From Plumapathes pennacea (taxonomy: Eukaryota > Cnidaria > Anthozoa > Antipatharia > Myriopathidae), in contig OZ038469.1 in NCBI GenBank assembly GCA_964036295.1, positions 5,782,067 to 5,846,066 of the forward strand: a stretch of 64,000 nucleotides of DNA, read 5' to 3'. Under the pieces are notes generated by a model that worked only from the letters and a program-made list of their open reading frames with translations, was not told where the DNA came from and ran no database searches. Below, one piece after another: positions 54,372 through 64,000 of the stretch. Both the position numbers and the translations under genes were made by a program. The number at the start of each line of letters is the position of its first letter. The stretch's first letter is position 1.

Positions 54372-56472
54372 ATGGATTCTCCTCCGACATCACCGGACAT
54401 TTCGTCCTCCAAGTCTAAATTATTTGCATCAACGTGGGAAGAGATATGGAGGATCATTTCAGCGTACGAATCGGAGACAATCAGCAAATTTTGTGTTCGA
54501 CGAGTGGATAAATCTTTCGGATTAAAAGGTCAGTCGATTTTACCGCATGTCAGTCTTTGACACCCTGATATCAAACAAAAAAAATTATGCTCTCTGAAAT
54601 GTTATATGCATGTATATATTTAGCAGGATCTTTACAGGAGTACCAATGTGGAATAATTATACATTCTTCTTAAGCATTCTTGTGCAAAGTTTGAATAACA
54701 TACATTCGTACTGTATACTGAAATAATGTACACTACTATTATTATTTTAAGGTCTTGCTTAAGACAGCAAGCTGTCAAAGATGGCTTTCATGTGAATGCC
54801 ACTGACAAATGGTCCCATAAAACCCCAAAGGTATGGATTCAGTGTATTCCTATGATATATGATCTCTATGATATATGTGTAATGTTGTATTTCATTTGTT
54901 ATCTATTTCAAGGACATACCTAAACAGGGAAATGGTTTTGACTGTGGGATGTTTGCCTGCTTGGTGAGTGTGATGAAAATAATTTGGGTTTTAAATGATG
55001 AACTGGACAAACATTTGTACAAATCAAGTTTATTGAGGGACAATTCATCAAGTGGACATATTATCAGTGAAGTATGAAATTTGGAACAGACAAACAAAAT
55101 CTTATCACGAATTTAAAAAATGAAAGCACTTAACCTACCAATGGGAAAAATTAGATAGGTTTTTCAAACTGTAAAAAGTTCTCCTATAGTGTACAGTAAA
55201 TTGCACAAAGAAAAAAGTTAGAAAACATTATTTCAAAAATGAATTACTTAAAGGCCTGTTCAAACGGTGCAACATGTTGCATGCAACATCATCCAACATT
55301 GTTGCATGCAACATGTTGCACCGTTTGAACACCCTGTTGCACGATGTTGCACGATGTTGGATGATGTTGCATGAAGTTTGATTTGGTTCAAACTTCCAAT
55401 ACAACATCGCCCAACATTTCTTTTGTTCTCGTGATCAACGAACCGTGTCACAACATGTTGCATCCGTTTGAACGGCTTTGTCCAACAATGTTGCACTCGC
55501 GCACGCGCACTCATTGTTGGATCGCATAGTATCCATGGAGATAGTTGTGTTTAACAGTCTGTCAAGATGTTGGACAGTGAACACGAGGAAGTTTCATCCG
55601 AACATTTTGACGAAACACCCGCAAAAACTCCTCAAAATGGCAAGAGAAAGGCAACAGCAAACACCTCTACCTTTCCGTTCTTCGCCTTCAAATAACTCCA
55701 GAATTATTGCTGCAGCTAAGCATTTTCGCTTCTTTTGCTCTCAAGGACGCTTCCATACCAAAGTATAAACAATATGATGGCCAGTTTGAGATGCATTGTG
55801 GGTTTTTTAATCCCAGAATCCTTCTGGAATTCAATGTTGCGTGCAACATGTTGGATCCGTTTGAACACCTCATGCAACATCATGCAACATCGTCCAACAT
55901 GTTGCATGCAACAATGTTGGATGATGTTGCGTACCGTTTGAACAGGCCTTAAGATGTTTCAATGTCCACTTTCACAATTTCACTAGTATGCTGAAAACTA
56001 CACAAGACTGGGATCCTTCCGGTTCTCACAGGTATGTAAAAGTGAATATTACGCATAACAGGGAGGATTAATATATGAAAGCAAGATTGGATATTGAAAC
56101 TACGGAAAAAATTTCAGCAATGTAGAATCAGGGAACTTGTTACTTAAAAATTACATGTAGCAGGAGATTAACTCACTTTAATGCTGCATAACATTTTAGG
56201 AGGATATTCCCACACTGAGGACAAAAGCTGCTGAAGATATCCTTAAAGTCTATCTATCCTTTTATAAGACGATAGTCTTTCCAAGAGCCTGTGAAGTAAT
56301 TGAGTTATTTCCCGCTGTCCTTCCCGCTGGTACGATCGAACTCCATCGTACCAGCGGGAAGGACACATCACATTTTCCACAGTTTAGTTCGCCTCAGTTG
56401 TCTAAATCACCATCAAAGGAAGAGATGCCACTTGATTTTATAGAAGATACACTTACTCTTCACTTAAAATGA
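54372..56472 (+). pseudogene. Ulp1/C48 SUMO-protease-like gene, C-terminal half of the catalytic domain
   Basis: Exons in order: 54,372-54,538 (ATG; MDSPPTSPDISSSKSK, not recognised), 54,752-54,830, 54,913-54,963, 55,987-56,031 and 56,200-56,472. All have GT/AG borders and phases agree (204 codons). The third exon holds DIPKQGNGFDCGMFACL, the Gln and Cys of a C48 active site (Q-x-N-x-x-DCG). The fourth gives YAENYTRLGSFRFSQ and the fifth EDIPTLRTKAAEDILK, matching the helices that end Ulp1/SENP domains. The His and Asp of the triad, which should lie upstream of DKWSHKTPK, are absent from the first two exons. The protease is therefore truncated unless an exon was missed. The last exon runs on into the right inner inverted repeat and ends at a stop there. 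The gene sits in the CACTG transposon, as Ulp1 genes often do in CACTA-like elements. Confidence 0.6.
55252..55948. mobile_element. TTAA-flanked MITE built of ATGTTGCATGCAAC palindromes
   Basis: TIRs GGCCTGTTCAAACGGT and its inverse are flanked by TTAA on both sides (55,248-55,251 and 55,949-55,952). Behind each TIR are arrays of CAACATGTTGCATGCAACA. TTAA target sites are typical of piggyBac and Kolobok elements. It is inserted in the intron between the DCG exon and the YAENY exon of the Ulp1-like gene. The interior (55.5-55.8 kb) has no recognised protein. Confidence 0.8.
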
Positions 56473-56810
56473 TCCTCGACTAAAATAGCCGAGTTATTTC
56501 ACTCTGTCCTTCCCGTTGGTACGACACGATTACACCGTACCAGCGGGAAGGACACGTCACATTTTCTACAGTTTAGTTCGCCACGAGGTTCAATATGTAT
56601 TATAATCGTCAAAACTATGATGAAAAGAAGCGATGTTATTTCACTTAACTCGATAAGGCTTGTTCATTTCATCGTTCGATGAAATACACAGAAGACAGCC
56701 ATCTTGGATTTACCGACATCGTCCGATTCTCGGTCGTGAGGCGATCGGGTCTAAACTCGTTTTCAGTCTTGCGCGGCTGTCCTTCCCGTTGGTACGATTT
56801 AGGCACAACC
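56303..56810 (-). repeat. Inner inverted repeat, right arm (about 507 bp)
   Basis: Inverse of 50,923-51,429, with hairpins at 56,316-56,365 and 56,505-56,554 and the half unit at 56,781-56,796. Both arms carry the same open frame (MKYTEDSHLGFTDIVRFSVV), a direct result of arm identity rather than evidence for a protein. Confidence 0.9.
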
Positions 56811-57174
56811 CTCTGTGTTGTACCGCGTGGCACACAATCTCGTACCCAGACTCTTTACAAGATTGCCGCACACGACAAAGAGACTTTCTTTCAGTTTTGT
56901 ATCCGCATGCCGGTAACAAAGAACGTTCGAGTCTCTTTTTTGTTCTTTACGGAACTAAGGTTTGTTCGAAATATACGAAATCGTTCATACTGATAAATTT
57001 TCGGCAGAGTTCCGGTGTACAGTGACTACATGTGCCGCATTTTAAATTTATATCTCATCAATATTTTTTGCAACTGCACGACCTAAAGGAAATAAGCAAA
57101 AATGGTTCTCTTTTCTTTGAATTATTTTGGTAGGATGTAGCTCCAGGTTGAAATTATTTTTACCCGGCAAAATT

Positions 57175-57689
57175 CAACTCCCTAGATGAGAATTAATTTT
57201 CATAGTTTATTTACCTCTCCAAAAATCAACTCCACAAAAAGAGTCAATGTAACTCTAGCAGTTGGAAATAAGGCGGAGTTATTTTAACTCGTCAGTAAGG
57301 AGTTGATTTAACTCCCCAAAATCAACTCCACAAAAAGAGTCAATGTAACTCTAGCAGTTGGAAATAAGGAGTTAATTTAACTCGTCACTATGGAGTTAAA
57401 TTAACTCCCAAAAATTAACTCCACAAAAAGAGTTAATGTAACTCCACCAGTTGAAAATACGGAGTTACAATAACTCCATTAGTGGAGTTAAATATTTGGG
57501 GAGTTGTTTTTACTCCCTTAAACAGAGTTAAAATAACTCTCCAACAAAAAGTCGGCATGACAAGAGGCAACTTGGAGTTAAAACAACTCCATTTGTGGGG
57601 TTGTTTTAACTCCAAAAATTTAACTCCACTATGGGGAGTTATTTTAACTCCTATGAAGGAGTTAAAGTAACTCCTTGAAAATGACAGTG
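57175..57689. repeat. Right subterminal array of GGAGTTA/TAACTCC palindromes
   Basis: More than 30 GGAGTTA/TAACTCC words in both orientations, longer than the left array. It includes a tandem unit of about 85 bp (57,225-57,310 and 57,316-57,400) with AAATCAACTCCACAAAAAGA and GTAACTCTAGCAGTTGG. Confidence 0.8.
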
Positions 57690-58024
57690 TAGTTATAACT
57701 TATAGTTTAATCAGGTTCATTTGAGTAAATCAAAAGCCAAGTTCCCCATACTGTATAATAATTTTTCGGGTGAGAAATCGAGAAAAGAGAAAATTGAAGT
57801 TGATCACTCTTGGGAGTCTCGCTCTAGTCCAGAGATTGCTTATTCAACAATTCATATGGTGCGTGCGGACACTTGCCACACCAAACTTGAATCCCAGCAT
57901 CTGTCGCGCTTTCACGCGACAAAACTTGTTACTTTTAATAGGACCAACTTTTTTTATGCTGACAAACTTCCAAAGGATTACCGTTGACACCGAAAGTTTG
58001 GTTGAGATTAATTCGACTGTTCTG

Positions 58025-59329
58025 TGGGCCTCCTACCTGTTCTATTGGTCGAGGGTCAAGATTTCCACACAAATAATTTATGTTTTTCTGCTTACAAAAG
58101 AAGAACCTGCTTTAACATAATGCATAATTTATCTGCCTCTTTCACTCATGTTCAAGCAAGAGATCAATTGACGTGGTGACTTGTGAAACTATGCGAAGAT
58201 ATGTTCACCCACCGTTGTTACACGGACAAAACTATTAAACCGGTAAACGTTGACAAATCTTGTAGAATAACGCTGTGCCACTGCCGCGAATGTCTTTTTA
58301 TCATCGTCAGTGGCTGATTCAATGTGAACACAGTGGTGTAAATTTAATTGTCTGGACCTAACAATTGATTAGGAACTTATATGGATGGGACACATTCAAA
58401 ACTTTTCCGGCAAATTAATCCTCTTTAAGGTCCATACGTTTTTTTCCGAATCTTATGCTTAACAACTTCTACAACAGGTAGTCTTTCCAAGCGTAACACA
58501 GGAATTACTCCATGGGCAAACTATAAGTTTGACCCAAACGTCAGTGGGCGGTTCTGAAGTACACACACGAGTTTCTTTGATGATGAGAATTGTAGAGAGC
58601 GGATTCTATAACAAACGCAATGCGAATGAACACAGGAGAGCCATGGATGTGGGAACGTGGGTGACAAGAAACGTTGACACCGGCCTAATTACTACATATG
58701 TGGCTTCTTAATGTTTGGGTGCAGAAATGAGAGAACTTTCGCTATCTTTCACGAAACTAACCTGATGCACCACAGTGTAGTTACATTCCGTCACATGTGT
58801 TCAATTTTAGTAATCAAGGATATATAAATTGATACCTTAAGTTTAGTGAATTCAGTTATGTATAGTCTTATCGTTTTAGTTTAGTCTTCGGACTCTCATT
58901 ATTAGTATTTAGGTCGTTTACTATTTGGACTTTATATTCCGCTTGCCGGTGTAGTCTTCGATCTTCAGAGGAAACCCTGGCATTGTCACTCATTCAAAGT
59001 TCCTCAAACGAGTCCTACGCAGTGATCTGGAGAATTAAAGTCTGCTACGCCACAAAATTTATCAACAGTTTTTGGCAAATCCGGTCTACAAAGGCGCAAT
59101 CACATATACACTTACAGAACTGAAATGAATTGAATCAGAATTGAAATAGAAAAAGAACTTACCTCTTCTGCAAGATGAGCGCAACTGTGTGTTCAATATT
59201 GAGACTAGCTTTAAATTGTTGCTATCACCTGTCAATATGATGTAATACAACAGGTGATAAATTTTCAGAGTTGGCTCATTGTCAAAGTTAACTGATGCTC
59301 TGATGAAGTAAATGTCACGCATTTTCAAC
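58025..59329. repeat. Segmental duplication Y, copy 2, with orphan 5'-exon copy
   Basis: Parallel to 44,388-45,930. It contains the duplicate of the candidate 5' exon (minus strand, ends at 59,163 in a GTAAGTTC donor), but the coding exons of the secreted-protein gene are absent downstream. The short plus-strand frame at 58,529-58,711 (SVGGSEVHTRVSLMMRIVES) matches that at 45,140-45,290, yet no protein family was recognised. Confidence 0.6.
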
Positions 59330-62185
59330 GGTTCACAAAAGATACGGGTAAATAGGTCAAACTGGCAGGTTTGGTTGCCAGCAGTTTTTCGTCTTTTCTT
59401 TGCCTTCTACCTGTTGTGTTATTGGAGCGTCAAGATACAAACGAACGAATATTAGCAGAACCTGTTTTAACATAATACATAATTTGTCAGCCTATTTCAC
59501 TTATGTAAAAGAGCTCCTAAAATATTTGTAATAAAATCTGAAACAAAAAATGATATTCTCCTGGATGAGCTGCTGTTCCCATATGAAAGCTTTAATGAAT
59601 ACTTGTGCAGATACGACAACATATTTATTTTATAAATTGCTATTTTGCATTTTGTCTCTAAAGAAATTGCCACCAATGCCTTTCTCCTCTCTTTTTCGGC
59701 GGGCTTCCTTATAATATAATGTTTTTGATGCTTTTCCAGCGTGTCAGTGGGAGGAATTTAGTGTAGTAGCCCCAAGAAACTACTAACCCAATCCCTTAGT
59801 TACTCTAAACTAAACATAACTGTAACCCTTGAAACATATAATGCTACTAGCTATATCGAGTATTTGCCATTTTCAGTTTCCTTTTCTTACTTGAAAACTC
59901 TAAAGAAATAAACTGAAAACCTACTCAGGTGAATCAGGATTTAGTTAACAATTGCTTTTACTTTAGGTGTGATTGACGTTATATTTTTAGAAGGGACATT
60001 TAAGCTCGGGCCAAGGTGGTATAATCCCATCTGAGCTAGCCATTTGGCAACTGATTAAATATAGCTACAAGTATAGCACTACAGCCTCTTGTCAGTTTAA
60101 GCCGTACAGCACTGACTGATGCTTTTTATTCTCAAGGTAAAAACAACTTCCGTCACAAGTTACCCAGTCACATAATAGACGTAGCTACAAATTAGGAAAT
60201 GTCAGCAATAAGAAAGATTTTTCACATGATTGTAACACAGTCCTGCTAACATTCAAATCATCTGATAAGCTTGTGTTTTAAACAACGGATTGCGACGTAC
60301 GCCAGTTTTCCTCTAAAAATTTCGCGTATTTACGCGACCAAGTGACATCTTTGATCAGTCGTGATAACGCTTGAATAATGTACTGGGTTTTCTTCAAATT
60401 TAGATAAAGTTTATTTGCTTTGAGCCAGATTGCTACCTTTTGAAACTATTTTTGTACCGTTTCTTTTAATTTGTGTAAGTTGTTGTCAAGTTTTGGGAGG
60501 TTTGTATATCATCAAATGTAGTATGATCACAAAAGATACGGGTAAATAGGTCAAACCAGCAGGTCAGACCAGTGTGGTTGCCAGCAATCTTTCATCTTTC
60601 TTTTTTTTTTTTTTTTTTTTTTTTTGTCTTTCTACCTGTTGTGTTATTTGAGCGTCAAGATACAAACGAATAAATATTAGCAGAACCTGTTTTAACATGA
60701 TACATAATTTGTCAGCCTATTTCACTCATGTAAATGCTCTTAAAATATTTGTAATAAAACCTGAAACAAAAAAATTTATTCTCCTGGATGAGCTGCACTG
60801 GCCTCCATATGGAAGCTTTAATGAATACTTGTGCAGATACGACAGCATATTTATTTTAGAAATTGCAATTTTGCATTTTGTCTCTAAAGAACTTGTCACC
60901 AATACCTTTCTCCGCTCTTTTTCGGTGGGCGTCCTTATAATGTAATGTTGCTTTTAATGCGTTTCTGGCGTTTCAGTGGGAAGAATTTAGTGTAGTAGCC
61001 CCAAGAAACTACTAACCCAATCCCTTAGTTACTCTAAACTAAACATAACTCTAACCCTTGAAACATATAGTGCTACTAGCTATATTGAGTATTTGCCGTT
61101 TCAAGTTGCCTTTCTTACTTGAAAACTCTAAAGAAATAAACTGAAAACCTACTCAGGTGAATCAGGATTTAGTTAACAATTGCCTTTACTTTACAGTGAT
61201 TGACGTTATATTTTTAGAAGGGACAATTAAGCTCGGGCCAAGGTGGTATAATCCCATCTGAGCTAGCCATTTGGCAACTGATTAAATATAACTACAAGTA
61301 TAGCACTACAGCCTCTTGTCAGTTTAAGTCGTACAGCACTTACTGACTGACGCTTTTTATTCTCAACGTAAAAACAACTTCCGTCACAAGTTACCAAGTC
61401 TCATATAGACGTAGCTACAAATTAGGAAATGTCAGGAATAAGAAAGATTTTTCACATGATTGTAACACAGTCCTACTAACATTCAAATCATCTGATAAGC
61501 TTGTGTTTTAAACAACGGATTGCGACGTACGCCACTTTTCCTCTAAAAATTACGAGTATTTACGCGACCAAGTAACGTCTTTGATCAGTCGTGCTAAAGC
61601 TTGAATAATGTACTGGGTTTTCTTCAAAATTAGATAAAGTTTATTTACTTTGAGCCAGATTGCTACCTTTTGAAACTATTTTTGTACCGTTTCTTTTAAT
61701 TTGTGTAAGTCATTGTCAATCTTAGGAGGTTTGTATCATCAAATAATTATAGAAGTATGATCACAGAAGATATGGGTAAATAGGTCAAACCAGCAGGTCA
61801 GACTAGTGTGGTTGCCAGCAATCTTACATTTTTGTTTTTTTGTTTTTTTGTCTTCTACCTGTTGTGTTATTCGAGCGTCAAGATACAAACGAATAAATAT
61901 TAGCAGAACCTGTTTAACATAATACATAATTTTTCAGCCTATTTCACTCATGTAAATGCTCTTAAAATATTTGTAATAAAACCTGAAACAAACATTTTTT
62001 ATTTTATTCTCCTGGATGAGCTGCACTGGCCTCCATATGGAAGCTTTAATGAATACTGGAATGTGCGGATACGACAACATATTTATTTTATAAATTGCTA
62101 TTTTACAATGTGTTCCTAATAAAAATTGCCAACAATACCTTTCTCCACTCTTTTTCGGTGGGCTTCCTTATAATATAATGTTGTC
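59330..62185. repeat. Tandem array of about 1.2-kb units (two and a third copies)
   Basis: Units begin at about 59,339, 60,536 and 61,769 with GATACGGGTAAATAGGTCAAAC. Each contains CTACCTGTTGTGTTATT-GAGCGTCAAGATAC, CATATGGAAGCTTTAATGAATACT and CTCTTTTTCGG-GGGC. The first two also share GTGTAGTAGCCCCAAGAAAC and GGCCAAGGTGGTATAATCCC. A fourth relative is at 45,935-46,650. No gene is seen. Confidence 0.85.
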
Positions 62186-62189
62186 AAAT

Positions 62190-63380
62190 AGTATGAATGA
62201 CATTATTCAGAGCATTTGTGTATATCATTGTAGATAAGAAACAGCAGAGGATCTGGGACTAATCCCTGTGGTTCTCCACATTTTATTATCATTTCTTTTG
62301 ATTGTTGAGATTTATATTTCACTATCTATTTTCTGTTACTCAAATTATGAGGTTATTCCTCTAATTCCATAGCATTGAAGTTTTTTATTGTGTGAATAAC
62401 TGTGTGAGATGCTTAAAAAATCAAGAATTAGACTTGCTGTAAACTTACCGTTGTGAATTGATCCACTTGTATTGAATGATGATAAATAAAATAAAAATAA
62501 ATCACTTTACTTAAGTCTCAATGTATTTAGCACTGCCGTGCTAGTTGGGGAGACTTGAAATGCAGAAACCAAATATCATAAACTGAACGTAAACGATGTA
62601 GTTATTTGATAAGAAACTAACATCAATGGCCATGGAGACTTCCAACATAGCTTCCTCATACAAAATGTTTAATATTTTGAAGCTAATACAGCCAAAATTA
62701 TGTTGTACTATAACTGAAAACAATTTCTGCTATTGTCCGAAAAAAAACAAAATAATAATTTCAATGTTGTCACATCACAAGAGCTAAATAATTAAATGGT
62801 ACGCAAACTATGTTCTGGGTTTGGAACTTGCGGTCACAAGTATTTCAATGAAGATCAAGCCATGCAGGTATCAGCATCGTTACTGACTACGTTAAGCCAA
62901 GTGTAAAAAACAAAGCCGGATAAATTCCTGGAAGCTTAATCAAGTAACTCAAAGCATTATATACATGTGTATGTCACAAAGAGAGGCTTTCAATTGACTT
63001 TCGTAAGACCAAAATCGAAGGCATTACAGCGCCACTCATGAAAAACCTTTTAACCAACTAGAAGCCAAAGCAATTGTAAATTGGTTTTACTTTGAAGAAG
63101 AAACCAATCAGCATTCCGAGAAAACGCCATCTCCACTTGCTTGCTTGCGTTATATTTTGGTTTTGCTTCTGTTCCGGATTGGCCAAAAATTTCGTAAAAC
63201 TTGCCTTGACCAATCAAACAGCACAACAAACACAAAACCAAAGCAATACCAAGAATATTATCGACACTTAATCAAAAACCGTTCTATTTTAACCATAAAG
63301 CGTAAGTAACTTGGCAGTAACACCATATGAAAAAATGCTTATTTACTAATCTTTGGATAACGCTGATCAACTTCCGATAA
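62190..63380. other. Region upstream of the terminal gene
   Basis: No gene recognised. 63,060-63,250 is rich in CCAATCA and AAACCAAAGCAA words with opposed orientation, related to the MITE interior at 28,260-28,510. A decayed MITE is likely there. Confidence 0.4.
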
Positions 63381-63482
63381 CAGTTTTCTCTAATTGAGTC
63401 GCGCTTTGTTCTCTCAAGGGCCTCGAAAAATGCACTTCGGTCTTCCGGTTAGATGTTCGTCCTCAGTCCCTCATTCTCATTC

Positions 63483-63490
63483 TGACGTCA
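63483..63490. promoter_or_regulatory. CRE-type palindrome TGACGTCA in a probable promoter
   Basis: TGACGTCA lies about 200 bases before the ATG at 63,686, in a locally more GC-rich stretch (63,390-63,530). CRE-like sites near the start are common in animal promoters. No TATA box is evident. Confidence 0.4.
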
Positions 63491-63685
63491 TAAGTTGCAC
63501 TCGAAGCGAAGCGAAAAGAGGTTTGAGTGTGCGTGTGTTCTCTTGTCACCCGTTTTATTCGCTTTTAAATGTTTGTTTACATCGCGAGAATTGACTGTAA
63601 GTACTTGAAAGTATAACATTCACGTTTTCTGGACTATGAATTCAGCCTGATCAGTTTGAACTGATCGTCCGAGGAAGGGAACAAT

Positions 63686-63732
63686 ATGGATCAAGAAATA
63701 GAGGATAACTCTGGCTTAAACAATCGAGACTG
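63686..63732 (+). CDS. First coding exon of a gene running off the right edge (partial)
   Basis: ATG at 63,686 opens a 15-codon frame, MDQEIEDNSGLNNRD, that ends in a consensus donor (GACTG|GTAAGTAAC at 63,733) in phase 2. The acidic N-terminus, the strong donor and the upstream CRE-bearing GC-richer block support a gene start. No second exon can be fixed in the last 270 bases, so the product is unknown. Confidence 0.45.
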
Positions 63733-64000
63733 GTAAGTAACTTTAGTTTGTCTTTGACTTATGCTTACTAAACCACGGCTGCTTCTCTGGAAAGCTCCAA
63801 GTTGCGGTCTTTTGTCATTGATGTCATAAACTATCGCTTTGCTGCACGGACAACGTCTGATTTATATATTGTTGTTTATTTCTGTTATTTATAATTTTTT
63901 CGGGATTTAGAGAGCCTTAGTAAGGCACTGCTAAATAAATAGGAACCATGAATATATCCGTTGGGTGCCAGTTATTCACACATTGCAATTTTGGTACAAA

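Larger units (their letters stand above)
49162..57689. mobile_element. 8.5-kb CACTG-ended DNA transposon (CACTA/CMC-like) with Ulp1-type protease exons
   Basis: The left terminus CACTGTCATTTTCAAGGAGT and the inverse of the right terminus are the same over 32 bp with one mismatch. Each is flanked by TA (49,160-49,161 and 57,690-57,691). Arrays of GGAGTTA/TAACTCC words fill 300-500 bp inside each end. A second pair of long inverted repeats lies further in (50,923-51,429 and 56,303-56,810). The interior has Ulp1/C48 protease exons on the plus strand, small minus-strand frames and an inserted TTAA MITE. CACTA-type elements start with CACTA/CACTG and often carry Ulp1 genes, so this is the best guess, but no TNP2/DDE transposase was found and the 2-bp TA duplication also fits other groups (Mirage-like). 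Confidence 0.75.

Noticed and set aside
56679-56993. Frame MKYTEDSHLGFTDIVRFSVV as a gene, present also at 50,812-51,051 on the other strand
   Set aside because: It is identical only because the inverted-repeat arms are identical. It overlaps hairpins and has no domain or splice context.
1-64000. tRNA, rRNA, snRNA and CRISPR features
   Set aside because: I looked for tRNA T-arm words and for regular spaced direct repeats and found none that fold or space correctly. The tandem repeats present are minisatellite- or transposon-like.

Overview
This window looks like nuclear DNA from an intron-bearing animal, most likely a cnidarian such as a stony coral or anemone (inference). The reasons are multi-exon genes with GT/AG junctions, an intronless class A GPCR, remnants of a CR1/L2-like LINE that carries a 2A-like motif and a PHD finger, THAP and Ulp1-type transposon proteins, and a very high density of MITE-like inverted-repeat elements. 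I saw no bacterial operons, CRISPR arrays, rRNA or tRNA genes.

Layout. 0-14 kb is gene-poor and repeat-built. It holds several terminal-inverted-repeat (TIR) elements, a pair of inverted 365-bp blocks at 1.97 and 6.54 kb, two Helitron-like arginine-rich ORF remnants (9.3-9.8 and 11.2-11.7 kb) and an internally deleted LINE (12.1-13.6 kb, minus). An intact single-exon class A GPCR lies at 15.1-16.1 kb (minus). A large imperfect palindrome at 19.3-20.25 kb sits between a tentative two-exon OTU-like gene (minus, 17.9-18.5 kb) and a well-supported seven-exon plus-strand gene (20.375-31.124 kb). That gene encodes a 533-aa type I membrane protein: signal peptide, beta-helix-like region, GCC2/GCC3-like cysteine-rich repeats, one membrane span and a short tail. 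Its introns hold a Mutator-like element with a perfect 10-bp target duplication and a THAP-containing transposon followed by nested MITEs.

A five-exon calmodulin-like gene (33.6-39.6 kb, plus) encodes 163 aa, with two canonical N-lobe EF-hands and a degenerate C-lobe. A five-exon minus-strand gene (43.96-40.93 kb) encodes a 250-aa secreted protein with an NDWEH motif, resembling VPS62/DUF946-like or NPP1-like folds. Both models keep phase at every junction.

From 36.7 kb onward the window is a set of segmental duplications. Segment X is at 36.7-38.2 kb and again at 46.9-47.4 kb plus 57.7-57.8 kb. Segment Y is at 44.4-46.7 kb and again at 58.0-62.2 kb, the second copy being itself tandemly amplified in about 1.2-kb units. 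The second X copy is split by about 10.3 kb of DNA, most of it an 8.5-kb transposon (49,162-57,689). This element begins CACTG and ends CAGTG, is flanked by TA, has subterminal arrays of GGAGTTA-type palindromes and a second, inner pair of 507-bp near-identical inverted repeats made of hairpins. It carries exons of a Ulp1/C48 cysteine protease that lacks its His/Asp half. I think this is the most unusual structure in the window.

The last 500 bp hold a probable promoter (TGACGTCA) and the first coding exon of a gene that runs off the right edge. Gene models rest on splice sites and phase read by eye. No database search or alignment was run.
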